Assembly: GCA_022819605.1 (NCBI GenBank)
Contig: JAJEGW010000059.1
Span: 35,100 to 99,099 of the forward strand
Length of the DNA: 64,000 bases
DNA from: Silicimonas sp.
Lineage (GTDB): Bacteria > Pseudomonadota > Alphaproteobacteria > Rhodobacterales > Rhodobacteraceae
Direction of reading: 5' to 3'
Below the pieces are notes generated by a model, which was not told where the DNA came from, searched no databases, and worked only from the letters and a program-made list of their open reading frames with translations. Each line of letters opens with the position of its first letter. Within the stretch, counting starts at the first letter, position 1. Positions 19,494-28,406 of the stretch are shown piece by piece. Made by a program: the position numbers and the translations under genes.

Positions 19494-20426
19494 ATGCCAG
19501 ACAGAACATTTGCGGGCTGTATGCCCGCACTGATGACGCCTTGTGACGAGAACCGGAACCCGGACTTCGGCGCGCTTGTGCGAAAGGGGCGGGATCTGAT
19601 CGATGCAGGCATGTCTGCCGTCGTCTATTGCGGGTCGATGGGAGACTGGCCGCTTCTGACAGACGGGGAACGGCAGACAGGTGTCGCCAGGCTCGTCGCC
19701 GCGGGCATTCCGACGGTTGTTGGCACGGGTGCGGTCAACACGCGCGCCGCAGTGGCGCATGCCGCTCACGCGGCCCGGGTCGGCGCGCTGGGCCTCATGT
19801 TGATCCCGCGGGTGCTGTCGCGGGGCTCGTCGGAGGCGGCGCAAGAGGCGCATTTCAGGGCGATCCTGGAGGCCGCGCCCGACTTGCCGGCGGTCATCTA
19901 CAACAGCCCGTATTACGGTTTCGCCACGCGCGCAGGCCTGTTTTTTCGCTTGCGAGATGCGCACGCCAATCTCGTCGGGTTCAAGGAATTCGGCGGCGCG
20001 GCCGATCTGACCTACGCTGCCGAACACATCACGTCCGGGAGCGAGGATCTGACGCTCATGGTCGGCGTCGACACGACCGTCTTTCACGGTTACGTCAATT
20101 GCGGAGCAACCGGAGCCATCACCGGCATCGGGAATGCCCTGCCCAAGGAAGTGCTGCATCTTGTCGATCTGTGCGAGGCGGCGGCGAAAGGCGATCCGGA
20201 CGCCCGGCGCAAGGCGAAGGAACTTGAGGAGGCGCTCTACGTCTTGTCGTCGTTCGACGAAGGTCCCGATCTCGTCCTCTACTACAAGTACCTGATGGTC
20301 CTGAACGGGGATCAGGAATACGCCCTGCACTTCAACTCGGCCGACGTCTTGAGCGATGCTCAGTGTGCCTATGCCGAAGAACAGTACAGGCTGTTCCAAG
20401 CGTGGTACTCGGATTGGACCAGGTGA
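19494..20426 (+). CDS. DapA/DHDPS-family lyase or deaminase
   Basis: A 310-residue class I aldolase-superfamily protein of the DHDPS/NAL family. Visible elements are the first-strand motif CGSMGDWPLL (where DHDPS has a GTTGE-type motif), the Tyr of VIYNSPYYGF and the Schiff-base Lys of LVGFKEFGG. Related enzymes next to hydroxyproline genes deaminate pyrroline-4-hydroxy-2-carboxylate. Others split N-acetylneuraminate or 2-keto-3-deoxy acids, so the substrate here is inferred from the adjacent aconitase X and proline-racemase-like genes. The altered first motif argues against lysine biosynthesis. The ATG at 19494 follows CGGGGGGA. Confidence 0.85.
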   Translation: MPDRTFAGCMPALMTPCDENRNPDFGALVRKGRDLIDAGMSAVVYCGSMGDWPLLTDGERQTGVARLVAAGIPTVVGTGAVNTRAAVAHAAHAARVGALGLMLIPRVLSRGSSEAAQEAHFRAILEAAPDLPAVIYNSPYYGFATRAGLFFRLRDAHANLVGFKEFGGAADLTYAAEHITSGSEDLTLMVGVDTTVFHGYVNCGATGAITGIGNALPKEVLHLVDLCEAAAKGDPDARRKAKELEEALYVLSSFDEGPDLVLYYKYLMVLNGDQEYALHFNSADVLSDAQCAYAEEQYRLFQAWYSDWTR

Positions 20427-20434
20427 CCGGGCCG

Positions 20435-20449
20435 CCCGGCGGCGCCGGG
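20435..20449 (+). terminator. Hairpin after the DapA-like gene
   Basis: CCCGGC (20435-20440) and GCCGGG (20444-20449) pair across a 3-nt loop, 8 bases after the stop codon. It is GC-rich and compact but lacks a T-run. Confidence 0.45.
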
Positions 20450-20769
20450 AAAGGCGATGCCGATACGCCGACTGATCACCCGTTTGCGACGGTGATGCCA
20501 AGGAGCAGGCCGTTCATGTCTTGGGCAAGATCCCCGCAGCCGTAACCTCCCTTTGTGGCGCGGGCGAGGACGAGGTTCGCACGCGGAACTGCCTGCGAAC
20601 CGGTTCGGATCCAGGGTCGCATCCAGGATGCACGGGCGTCGCTTCGGCGAGATCCTTCCGGGGCATGCGCCAGTTTGCGGTGTGGACCGGATCGGTCCGC
20701 ACCTTATGGAATTCGAGGTCGAGGCCGAATTCGTTCCGTCCTGATCCTTGGGAAGACACACGCAAGGTA

Positions 20770-20800
20770 TTGACAGCCCCACCTTTCTCGCTGACGCTAT
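20770..20800 (+). promoter_or_regulatory. Candidate sigma-70 promoter for the ABC transporter operon
   Basis: A consensus TTGACA lies at 20770-20775. A weak -10 (CGCTAT at 20795-20800, 19-bp spacer, or GACGCT two bases upstream, 17-bp spacer) follows. It lies about 100 bp before the binding-protein gene, leaving a leader of moderate length. Confidence 0.4.
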
Positions 20801-20901
20801 TGCCGCACAAAAGTTCGTTTTGCGCACGAAGCAGGCATCACGCCTGCAGTGAAACAAGGAATGTTGCCTCTTAAGGGGTTAAATCAAAAGGAGATTTCCT
20901 A

Positions 20902-21711
20902 ATGCTCAAGAGAATTCTGCTGGCAGGTCTGGCCAGTGCTGCCATTGCGGCCATGTCGCTGACCAGCGTTCAGGCCAAAAGCCTGGACGACATCCTGTCC
21001 GATGGCGTTATCCGGATCGGGATCAATCCGAACTTCCCGAACATGAGCACGCGCAACGATGCCGGCGAGTGGGTGGGCTTTGACATCGAGGTCGGCAATG
21101 CTCTGGCCAGTGCAATCGGGGTCGAGGTCGAATGGGTGCCTACCGAAACACCTCAGAGGGTACCATTCCTCGTGTCGGACCGGATCGACATCTCGCTTGG
21201 TGCGCTGACGCGGAATACGGAGCGCGCGAAACTCATCGACTACACCGTGCCGCTTCACACCGAAGTACTGGCCGTTCTTGCCACCGACAAGATCGAGGGC
21301 GACAGCTGGCAGGACTTCAACAAGGAAGGAGTGACGCTCGGCAACATGCGCGGCAACTGGACCGTCGACTGGATCGGCGAGAACATGCCGAACGTGGAGT
21401 TGGAACTGGTGGACACGATCGCCGACACGGTGCGGCTTGTGGCTCAGGGCCGGGCGGACGCCATCGTGGAGAACATCGACTTTTTCATGGCGTTTACCGA
21501 AAATTATTCGGACGTGAACTGGCGCGTGGTCGAGAACCCGATCTTCGTGGCCTATTGCGCCATCGGCGTGTCCCAGGGCAACGACAACCTGACCGAGGTT
21601 CTGAACATCGCGCTTTACAGCCTGCATTCGTCTGGTTTCGTGAACGAGACTTGGGAGAAGTTCTACGGTGCGCCGATGCTGCGCACTGTCGATCCTGACC
21701 CTTACTTCTGA
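20902..21711 (+). CDS. Polar amino-acid ABC transporter substrate-binding protein
   Basis: Family 3 periplasmic solute-binding protein (269 residues) with a signal peptide ending at about VQA-K (residue 25). The mature part has DGVIRIGINPNFPNM, GFDIEVGNALA and the RNTERAKLIDYTVPL segment, all typical of binding proteins for polar amino acids. A strong AAGGAG ribosome site precedes the ATG. It leads an operon with two permeases and an ATPase, and context suggests hydroxyproline or a related imino acid as ligand. The specificity is inference. Confidence 0.92.
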   Translation: MLKRILLAGLASAAIAAMSLTSVQAKSLDDILSDGVIRIGINPNFPNMSTRNDAGEWVGFDIEVGNALASAIGVEVEWVPTETPQRVPFLVSDRIDISLGALTRNTERAKLIDYTVPLHTEVLAVLATDKIEGDSWQDFNKEGVTLGNMRGNWTVDWIGENMPNVELELVDTIADTVRLVAQGRADAIVENIDFFMAFTENYSDVNWRVVENPIFVAYCAIGVSQGNDNLTEVLNIALYSLHSSGFVNETWEKFYGAPMLRTVDPDPYF

Positions 21712-21727
21712 TCGAGAAAATTAACCG

Positions 21728-21758
21728 CCCGGTTCCGCGCTGACGCAGCGGGGCCGGG
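21728..21758 (+). terminator. Stable hairpin between binding-protein and permease genes
   Basis: CCCGGTTCCGC (21728-21738) pairs with GCGGGGCCGGG (21748-21758) over 11 positions, two of them G-U, with a 9-nt loop. It starts 16 bases after the binding-protein stop and ends 18 bases before the permease start. It probably stabilises the upstream message or partly terminates transcription, so the binding protein is made in excess. Confidence 0.65.
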
Positions 21759-21776
21759 GACCCAGGCGAAGTCCCC

Positions 21777-22454
21777 ATGAACTACAGATTCCAGTATGGT
21801 GTTGTCTGGGACAACTTCGGCGCCCTTCTGGAAGGGGCGCTCTTGACGTTTCAGCTGGGCGTCATCGCCTTCGGCGGCGGGGCCCTGATCGGTCTGGTCT
21901 GCGCTTCGCTCAAGACCTATGGACCGTGGCTGGTCCGCTTCCTCGTTGATTGCTACGTCATCTTCATAACCAACACGCCTGCACTGATTCAGATCTATTT
22001 CCTGTATTTCGGCCTGCCTGAAGTGGGCTTGCGCTGGTCGAACGAGGCCTGTCTGCTCATTGGCCTGACGCTGAATGCGGGGGCTTATCTGACGCTGATC
22101 CTGCGGGCCGGGTTCCTTTCGGTCCGGATTACCGAACTGGAGGCTGGGCAGACCATGGGCATGTCGCTGATCCAGCAGGTGCGCTATGTCATCGTGCCCC
22201 ATATCGCGAAGTCGATTTACCCGGCACTGGCCAACTTTTTCATCGTGGTGCTGGTCATGGGTACCTCGATCGGCGCCCTGATCGGGGTCGACGAACTGAC
22301 CGGGCAGGCAATCAACCTGTCCACCGTGAACTACCGCTGGCTGGAATACTTCACCGTGGTCGCGGGACTGTATGTCGTGCTCACTTTCATCGCGAGCATC
22401 GGGCTTGCCTATTTCGGGCGCTGGACCTTCCGGGTGAAGGCAAAGATCTTCTGA
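21777..22454 (+). CDS. Amino-acid ABC transporter permease (HisM/GlnP type) 1
   Basis: Inner-membrane permease of 225 residues with several hydrophobic helices. The EAGQTMGMS-LIQQVRYVIVPH segment (about residues 120-143) is the cytoplasmic coupling (EAA) loop that contacts the ATPase. ITNTPALIQIYFLYFGLP is the typical early helix of the His/Glu/Gln/Arg permease family. Its stop overlaps the start of the second permease by one base, and together they should form a heterodimeric channel. Confidence 0.92.
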   Translation: MNYRFQYGVVWDNFGALLEGALLTFQLGVIAFGGGALIGLVCASLKTYGPWLVRFLVDCYVIFITNTPALIQIYFLYFGLPEVGLRWSNEACLLIGLTLNAGAYLTLILRAGFLSVRITELEAGQTMGMSLIQQVRYVIVPHIAKSIYPALANFFIVVLVMGTSIGALIGVDELTGQAINLSTVNYRWLEYFTVVAGLYVVLTFIASIGLAYFGRWTFRVKAKIF

Positions 22455-23167
22455 TGGAACGGATACTCGAACAAGTGCCGCGGTTCTTCAGCACGGGCAA
22501 TATGGTCCTGCTGCTGGAATCGGCCGGACTGACGCTTGCCATGACGGCCACCGGCTGCCTGATCGGTTTCTTCCTGGCTTTCGTCCTTGTTTACCTGCGC
22601 CAGACGCCCGGGCGCTGGGCGCTGCCCCTGCGCTGGATCTGCATCACGTATGTCGAGGTGTTCCGCCGGATTCCATTCATCGTCGTGATCTATCTGGTGC
22701 TTTTCTTCATCCAGGCGGTGACGCCGAATGCGTCCCTCTTCACCATCGCCGTGATCGCGATATGCCTTTATGCCGTCGCCTACACCGCCGACATCATTCG
22801 GGGCGGCATTGAATCCGTGCCGCGGACGCAGGTCGAGGCTGCCGAGGCAATGAACCTTTCGCGACTGCAAACGACGCTGACGATCGTGCTGCCGCAGGCC
22901 TGGCCCGTTATCGTGCCGCCGGCCATCGCTTTTTCGGTCTCGTTCATCAAGGACACCGCGCTCGTCAGCCAGGTTGGGGTCTTCGAACTGACATTCAGGG
23001 GCAAGGAACTGAACAATCAGGGCTATTCCGGGATCCTGGTGTTCGGCACCATTGCCTTTTGCTACTTCCTGATTTCCTTCCCGCTCAGTCTTCTGGGCCA
23101 ACATCTGGAGAAACGACTTGCCACACCTCGCGGTCAGAGACGTGCGCGCAAAATACGGCGCCATTGA
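22454..23167 (+). CDS. Amino-acid ABC transporter permease (HisQ/GlnP type) 2
   Basis: Second permease (237 residues). The early helix FRRIPFIVVIYLVLFFIQ and the coupling loop EAAEAMNLSRLQTTLTIVLPQ (about residues 130-150) are visible. The last ~50 bases overlap the start of the ATPase gene in another frame, which implies coupled translation. The basic C-terminal tail (RGQRRARKIRRH) lies in that overlap. Confidence 0.91.
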   Translation: MERILEQVPRFFSTGNMVLLLESAGLTLAMTATGCLIGFFLAFVLVYLRQTPGRWALPLRWICITYVEVFRRIPFIVVIYLVLFFIQAVTPNASLFTIAVIAICLYAVAYTADIIRGGIESVPRTQVEAAEAMNLSRLQTTLTIVLPQAWPVIVPPAIAFSVSFIKDTALVSQVGVFELTFRGKELNNQGYSGILVFGTIAFCYFLISFPLSLLGQHLEKRLATPRGQRRARKIRRH

Positions 23168-23855
23168 GGTCCTGCACGGGATTTCGCTTTCCATCGAAGC
23201 TGGCGAGATCGCAGCGCTCGTCGGTCCTTCGGGTTCTGGGAAATCCACGGTTTTGCGCGCCCTGATGGGGCTGACCCCAATCACCGGCGGGGATGTCATG
23301 ATCGCGGGTGAAAGGATGGACTACTCCAGCGCGCGCGCCGTGCGCGCCGCGCGGGATCGTATGGCGATCGTGTTTCAGCAGTACAATCTGTTCCAGAACA
23401 TGACCGTAATTCGGAACGTCACGCTGGCGCCGACCAAAATCAAGGGCTGGTCCAAGGCTGAGGTCGGGGCCGAGGCGATGCGCCTCCTTGCTCTCGTCGG
23501 GCTGTCGGACAAGGCAGACGCGTACCCGGACCAGCTTTCCGGCGGCCAGCAGCAGCGCGTGGCGCTCGCGCGCGCATTGGCGCTCAAGCCCCAGATCCTG
23601 CTTCTGGACGAGGTGACGTCGGCGCTTGATCCCGAGCTCGTAAACGAAGTGCTGGATGCAGTGCGAAAGCTGGCTGCGGAAGGCATGACCATGGTGATCG
23701 TCAGCCATGAGATGGGTTTTGTCCGCGAAGTCGCGAACAAGGTCGTCTTCATGGATGGCGGCGAAGTGATCGAAAGCGGTTCGCCGGAAGACCTGTTCAA
23801 TGCGCCTAAGACGAACAGGGCGCGGAATTTCTTCAGCAAGATCATCCGACACTGA
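23118..23855 (+). CDS. Amino-acid ABC transporter ATP-binding protein
   Basis: Nucleotide-binding subunit (245 residues). Walker A GPSGSGKST is at about 37-45, the Q-loop is in VFQQYNLF, the signature is LSGGQQQRVALARAL, and Walker B ILLLDEVTSALDPE is followed by the switch His of IVSHEMGF. The start appears to be the TTG at 23118, with GGAG 9 bases upstream; it lies inside the preceding permease gene. This completes a full importer (binding protein, two permeases, ATPase). Confidence 0.92.
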   Translation: MPHLAVRDVRAKYGAIEVLHGISLSIEAGEIAALVGPSGSGKSTVLRALMGLTPITGGDVMIAGERMDYSSARAVRAARDRMAIVFQQYNLFQNMTVIRNVTLAPTKIKGWSKAEVGAEAMRLLALVGLSDKADAYPDQLSGGQQQRVALARALALKPQILLLDEVTSALDPELVNEVLDAVRKLAAEGMTMVIVSHEMGFVREVANKVVFMDGGEVIESGSPEDLFNAPKTNRARNFFSKIIRH

Positions 23856-23880
23856 GCGGTTGCGGCAGGATGGGAACCGC
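23856..23880 (+). terminator. Hairpin after the ABC ATPase gene
   Basis: GCGGTT (23856-23861), directly after the stop codon, pairs with AACCGC (23875-23880) across 13 nt. It is a modest structure without a T-run. Confidence 0.35.
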
Positions 23881-24011
23881 AGGGAATTCGGCGAAGCGGT
23901 CTGGCGACGCCGACACGTGTCGCAGGATGTTCCGGCGCAAGGTGAGCGGATTGACGAATTGCCGGAGGGTGTGTGCGGCCCTGGCGCCGGTTCCGATAGA
24001 TTCGGGGCGCG

Positions 24012-25076
24012 ATGCGTCCCGTGCATAGAGACCGCGCCATCCACATCGTGGGTTGCCATGCCGAAGGCGAGGTCGGCGACGTGATCATGAGCGGCGTGGC
24101 CCTGCCGCCCGGTGATACGCTCTGGGAGCAGTCGCGATGGATTCACGAGGACGGTGGCCTGCGGGATTTCGTGCTGAACGAGCCGCGTGGCGGCGTCTTT
24201 CGCCATGTGAACCTGCTGGTTCCGCCGACGGACCCTTCTGCCGCCGCTGGCTTCATCATCATGGAGCCGTCCCACACGCCGCCGATGTCGGGCTCGAACG
24301 CGATCTGCGTGGCAACGGTTCTGCTGGATGAAGGGATCGTGCCGATGACAGAACCCGAGACCCGCTTCCGGATGGAAGCGCCCGGGGGTCTCGTCGACAT
24401 CGTCGCAACCTGCCGTGCTGGGAAGGCGCAGTCGATCCGGGTGACCAATGTCGCGAGTTTCGTCGGAAAGCGCGACGCGTTCGTGGAGGTCGCAGGACTC
24501 GGGTCCCTCAGGGTGGACACTGCCTATGGCGGCGACAGCTTCGTGATCGTGGAAGCGGCGGATGTGGGCCTGCGGCTGCGGCCTGACGTCGCGCAGGATC
24601 TCGTGGAAGCGGGCATGCGGATCACGCGCGCGGCGACCGAGCAGCTTGGTTTCCACCATCCATGTCTTCCCAGCTGGACCCACATCTCTTTCTGCCAGTT
24701 CACGGATCCTGTGCGGCACGTCGACGGGCTACTGACCGGACGGAACACTGTGGTCATCGATCCCGGCAAATTGGACCGCAGCCCGACGGGAACGGGATGT
24801 TCCGCCCGCATGGCGCTTCTTCGGGCAGAGGGACTGTTGAAGCCAGGGGACCGGTTCGTGGGCGAATCAATCCTGGGCACCCGGTTCAATTGCCGGGTCG
24901 AGGCGGACTGCACCGTTGGCGAGATTCCCGGAATCCTGCCATCTGTGTCTGGTCGGGCGTGGGTGACCGAGACGCGCCAATTGATGCTTGATCCCCAGGA
25001 CCCATTCCCAAGGGGTTACAGGGTTGGAGACACCTGGCCGCTTCCCGGGCGCGGCACGACGGAGGACGAAAAATGA
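24012..25076 (+). CDS. Proline racemase family enzyme (hydroxyproline epimerase/dehydratase-like) with Ser/Thr active-site pair
   Basis: A 354-residue member of the proline racemase / hydroxyproline-2-epimerase / trans-3-hydroxy-L-proline dehydratase family. The first catalytic motif, MCGH in racemases, reads MSGSN (Ser93). The second, DRSPCGTG in racemases, reads [11 protein letters not shown] (Thr259, with a Cys at 263). Thr at the second site is known from the trans-3-hydroxyproline dehydratases. Ser at the first site together with Thr is not the standard pair, so classical two-Cys racemisation is unlikely. The ABC importer is just upstream and aconitase X is in the same locus, so a 3-hydroxyproline route is the best guess. 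The stop overlaps the next gene (ATGA). Confidence 0.85.
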   Translation: MRPVHRDRAIHIVGCHAEGEVGDVIMSGVALPPGDTLWEQSRWIHEDGGLRDFVLNEPRGGVFRHVNLLVPPTDPSAAAGFIIMEPSHTPPMSGSNAICVATVLLDEGIVPMTEPETRFRMEAPGGLVDIVATCRAGKAQSIRVTNVASFVGKRDAFVEVAGLGSLRVDTAYGGDSFVIVEAADVGLRLRPDVAQDLVEAGMRITRAATEQLGFHHPCLPSWTHISFCQFTDPVRHVDGLLTGRNTVVIDPGKLDRSPTGTGCSARMALLRAEGLLKPGDRFVGESILGTRFNCRVEADCTVGEIPGILPSVSGRAWVTETRQLMLDPQDPFPRGYRVGDTWPLPGRGTTEDEK

Positions 25077-25552
25077 CGGACGCTGACCGGCGCGAGATCG
25101 AGGATGTTCTCGTGGACTATTGCCGGATGCTCGACCGGATGGACCTTGAGGGCCTGTCCCGTCTCTTCACGGCGGATTGCGAGGTGATCTTCGGCCCCGA
25201 CCCGCGGCTGTGCGCCTCAGGGCGCGACGATCTCCGCCGGTCGATGGAGAGAATGTGGCGCTGGCAGCGCACGGCGCATCATTTGTCAAATGTCAGGGTC
25301 TGGCCCGAAGGTGCGGACACGGCACGTGTCGAAAGCTGCGTCCACGCCTGGCATGAGGCACCGAACGGCACGACGGCGGAGGTCTTCGGCATCTACTGCG
25401 ACCGCCTGGTCCGCGCTCACGGCAACTGGCGCATCGCGCGCCGCGAAATGGCGATGAACGGTTCGCAAGGCGCTTTCCGCGTCCAGATACCTCAGGCCGA
25501 AAGGGCTGCGCCGCCACAGGGCTGGTTGCCGCCAGAGGGGTTGGATGGCTAA
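25073..25552 (+). CDS. NTF2/SnoaL-like small protein
   Basis: A 159-residue protein with the SnoaL/NTF2-like pattern: the N-terminal helix [29 protein letters not shown], then HHLSNVRVW, and C-terminal [19 protein letters not shown]. Such folds serve as isomerases, dehydratases or dioxygenase small subunits; no catalytic group can be assigned here. Its start overlaps the racemase-family gene by 4 bases (ATGA), so it likely acts on the same substrate or a spontaneous product of it. Confidence 0.8.
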   Translation: MTDADRREIEDVLVDYCRMLDRMDLEGLSRLFTADCEVIFGPDPRLCASGRDDLRRSMERMWRWQRTAHHLSNVRVWPEGADTARVESCVHAWHEAPNGTTAEVFGIYCDRLVRAHGNWRIARREMAMNGSQGAFRVQIPQAERAAPPQGWLPPEGLDG

Positions 25553-25956
25553 GGCATGCTGACAATCGGGCTTCTTCGAGCAAGCCCTCCACCTGATGCA
25601 ACGCTGCCACGAGGCTCTCGTCGACCTTGGCTCAGCACGTCGCCACCACCCGGAACTCTCCTGTTCTTGCAATCTGGTCGAACTGATGTCGCCACTTGTG
25701 CATCTTGTGGTCAAGATGCCGGACATCTGCTCGCCTCTCTCTTGGGGCGGGTTGGGGGTTACGTGAATCGATCGTGTCGGCGACCGTTCCGACAATCGCG
25801 ATCCGGAAGGCGATGAGGAGATTGTAACCAGGCGCCGCCAAAGCTCTCGGGCAGGTGCCGGATCGTGGCAATCGCGCATGCCTGTTGCCGGACTTCAAGC
25901 TGCCTCCAGGCCATGACTGCACAGGGGTGCGCCACATGATGGAATGAAGGACGGGA
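25553..25956. other. Intergenic between converging units, 404 bp
   Basis: No intact gene. The minus strand reads protein-like segments (for example HKMHKWRHQFDQIARTGEF near 25690, then a stop, then VAALHQVEGLLEEARL) that may be a relic of a lost gene. I do not recognise the family. Confidence 0.45.
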
Positions 25957-26634
25957 TCAGCCCTTCTTGATGTCGGTCATGTCGACGTCGATGCCCGGCG
26001 ATCGGCCGATGAGCTGTGACAGCCGCTCGCGGAAATAGGCTGCGTGGCTTGTCATCACGTCGATCAGGGTTTCGCGATCCCGATCTTCGATGGCCTTGAT
26101 GATCTTGAGATGCTCGGAAATGGCCCGTTCGAACAGAGACACCTGCGCTTCGCCGAATTCTTCGGAATGGCCGTACTCGTCTCGAAAAATGAAATAGGAC
26201 ACCCGACGTGCCAGGTTGGTAAGTTGCCAGGAATAACGCGTCAGGAACGAGTTCTGCGTTGCCATGGCAAGCCTGTTGTGGAATTCCGCATTCGAGCTGG
26301 TGACGCCAAGAAAGTCCAATTCACCGGCGCGTGCCTCATAGGCTTCCTCGATTCGCCGCAATTCGTCGATCAAGTCCGTGTCCCGGAATACCAATACCGA
26401 CGCCACGGTACGCTCGGACAGGATATAGGCCTCGAACAATTCGCGCGTGTTGATGATGTTCAAGGGCGTGACCCGAAGACCGCGATTGCCGCGGGATTCG
26501 ATCAGGCCTTCCGAGATCAGCCGGTTCAAGGCCTCGCGCAGGGGCGTTCGACCGATTTCCAGTTCGGACAACAGCCTTTTCTCGTCGATGTTGTATCCCG
26601 GTTCGAGCGTGAGATCGACGATTCGATCCCGCAA
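25957..26634 (-). CDS. GntR-family (FCD subfamily) transcriptional regulator
   Basis: Winged-helix regulator (225 residues from the TTG at 26634) with the GntR recognition region ELEIGRTPLREALNRLISEGL (about 24-44). A helical FCD domain follows, whose metal-binding positions are probably in AEFHNRLA, SEHLKIIKAI and SHAAYFRE. The frame stays open upstream into the hyuB end, but no ATG, GTG or TTG occurs there; the TTG cuts into the first helix, so a non-standard start (CTG, ATT or ATC) is possible. It is the last gene of the operon ABM-DinB-FMO-hyuA-hyuB and probably controls that operon and the two other promoters bearing the same direct repeat. Confidence 0.88.
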   Translation of the reverse strand: MRDRIVDLTLEPGYNIDEKRLLSELEIGRTPLREALNRLISEGLIESRGNRGLRVTPLNIINTRELFEAYILSERTVASVLVFRDTDLIDELRRIEEAYEARAGELDFLGVTSSNAEFHNRLAMATQNSFLTRYSWQLTNLARRVSYFIFRDEYGHSEEFGEAQVSLFERAISEHLKIIKAIEDRDRETLIDVMTSHAAYFRERLSQLIGRSPGIDVDMTDIKKG

Positions 26635-26723
26635 CAGGCTTGTCGCCCCATCCGTTCTCGAGATGGTCTCTGCGGGGCGGAAGGCATTGTCTTGCTTAAT
26701 GATGATCGTTGCCTCGGTTGCAG

Positions 26724-28403
26724 TCAGTCCGCTTTCTTGCGTGCTTTCCCGTAATGGTCATCGATAAATCCTGCCGAGAACTTTCCGCTTTCCAGATCTT
26801 CTTCCAAGGCGTCCCGCGATCTCCTTTGCGGGTCGCCATATCCGCCGGCACCTGCCGTGATGACACTTATAACGCCGCTTGGACCGACTCGCAAAGTCGA
26901 GGGCTTGTTGGCAAGCCTGCTTTCCGTGCCGTCATCATGGAGCACCGCGAAACGTCCCGTCCCTCCCGGGCCGCCGCCGAAAATGCCCCATGGCGGGTTG
27001 ACGAAACGCTCGCCTTGGCCCGAGAACGTCGTCTCGTGGCCAAGCGGACGGTAGTCGCGACGAAGCGCGAGGCCACCGCGGTACTCGCCTGCACCGCCCG
27101 AATCCTCGACCAGTTCGTAACGCTCGATCATCAGTGGATACTCGGTTTCAAGTGCCTCGATCGGCAGGTTCGAGGTGTTAGTCATATGGATCTGGACCCC
27201 GTCCGTTCCGTCCTTGTAGGCGCGTGCGCCCGCGCCACCTCCCAACGTTTCAAGATAGACATAGTACCGACCTTTTTCGTCTCGCCCGAAGAAGGCTGCC
27301 GAGGTGTTTGCGCCGTTCGATGCGCCGATGATGCGTTCGGGATAGGCAGGCGCCAGTGCGCCAAATATCACGTCGACGATCCGCTGTGCCGTTTGCGCTC
27401 GCGCTGCGGACGCTGCCGGGAAGGCTGCATTCACGATCGTGCCTTCCTCGGCCTTGATTGTCACCGGGTCGAGCATCCCGTGGTTCTGAGGACAATCGGG
27501 ATCCAGAAGCACCTTCATGCAGTACAGGCATGCCGCCTGAAGACCGGCCATGGTGACGTTGTTGTTGCCTTCAACCTGTTTTTCAGTGCCGTGGAAATCG
27601 AACTCGATTTCATCGCCCGACACGGTGATCGCAACCTTGATGCGAATGTTCTCGCGCGAAAGCCCATCATCGTCGATCAGGTCTTCGAATTCGTAGACGC
27701 CGTCAGGCAGGTCGCGGATCGCTGCACGGGTCCGGCGGGCAACGGCGGCGATAATGGCGTCGCAGCCCTCAATCACCCGATCCGGCCCCCAACGCTTGAT
27801 AAGCGGCATTGCGCGGCGGACTCCCAGTTGGTTCGACGCGATCTGCGCGTTGTAGTCGCCCAGTCTTTCCTCGGGCACGCGGACGTTCAGAAGCACGAGG
27901 TCCATCACGTCCTGAACGACCTTGCCGTCTTCCATCAGCCGGATCGGTGGAATACGCAGACCTTCCTGGTAAATCTCGGTCATTCCTCCCGCCATCGAGC
28001 CCGGTGACATTCCCCCGATGTCGGCATGGTGGGCGATGTTGCAGGCAAACATGATCAGCCGATCTTCGTGAAAGATCGGCGTTGCGATGGCCACGTCCGG
28101 CAGATGCGATCCGCGCCCGACATAGGGGTCGTTCGACATGTACATGTCGCCGGGCTTCATGCCGTCCTTACCGAATTTTTCCAGCACGACCTCGACCAGT
28201 CCCAGCATCGACGCAAGGTGCAGCGGCATGCTTTCTCCCTGAACGACGACCCGCCCGTCGGGATCGAAAAGCGCAGTGGAATGATCCTTTCGCTCCTTGA
28301 TGTTGGTCGAATAGGACGCCTTCATCAGCGCGATGTACATCTCGTCTGCAACGCTCGCCATGGCGTTCCGAAGGATCTCGGCTTCAATTGGAGAAATCGC
28401 CAT
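26724..28403 (-). CDS. hyuB: Hydantoinase B / oxoprolinase family protein (HyuB)
   Basis: A 559-residue HyuB/OXPL-beta protein, the partner of HyuA in ATP-dependent opening of 5-membered cyclic imides or lactams (N-methylhydantoin, hydantoin, 5-oxoproline) or in carboxylation of ketones. Typical blocks are ERKDHSTALFDPDG, HLPDVAIATPIFHE and GGIFGGGPGG-type glycines (here GIFGGGPGGTGR) near the C-terminus. It starts 3 bases after the hyuA stop and ends 89 bp before the GntR gene. The length is normal. Confidence 0.92.
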   Translation of the reverse strand: MAISPIEAEILRNAMASVADEMYIALMKASYSTNIKERKDHSTALFDPDGRVVVQGESMPLHLASMLGLVEVVLEKFGKDGMKPGDMYMSNDPYVGRGSHLPDVAIATPIFHEDRLIMFACNIAHHADIGGMSPGSMAGGMTEIYQEGLRIPPIRLMEDGKVVQDVMDLVLLNVRVPEERLGDYNAQIASNQLGVRRAMPLIKRWGPDRVIEGCDAIIAAVARRTRAAIRDLPDGVYEFEDLIDDDGLSRENIRIKVAITVSGDEIEFDFHGTEKQVEGNNNVTMAGLQAACLYCMKVLLDPDCPQNHGMLDPVTIKAEEGTIVNAAFPAASAARAQTAQRIVDVIFGALAPAYPERIIGASNGANTSAAFFGRDEKGRYYVYLETLGGGAGARAYKDGTDGVQIHMTNTSNLPIEALETEYPLMIERYELVEDSGGAGEYRGGLALRRDYRPLGHETTFSGQGERFVNPPWGIFGGGPGGTGRFAVLHDDGTESRLANKPSTLRVGPSGVISVITAGAGGYGDPQRRSRDALEEDLESGKFSAGFIDDHYGKARKKAD

Positions 28404-28406
28404 GGA

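Larger units (their letters stand above)
20427..20901. other. Intergenic upstream of the amino-acid ABC operon, 475 bp
   Basis: No intact gene. It contains a hairpin after the DapA-like gene and a candidate promoter near the right end. The minus strand at about 20480-20560 reads KGGYGCGDLAQDMNGLLLG before a stop, which looks protein-like but is unrecognised and may be a relic. Confidence 0.5.

Noticed and set aside
23085..24719. 544-codon minus-strand frame across the ABC ATPase and racemase-family genes
   Set aside because: It spans two well-supported plus-strand genes and their gap; composition is rich in Arg, His and Pro, as expected of a shadow frame.
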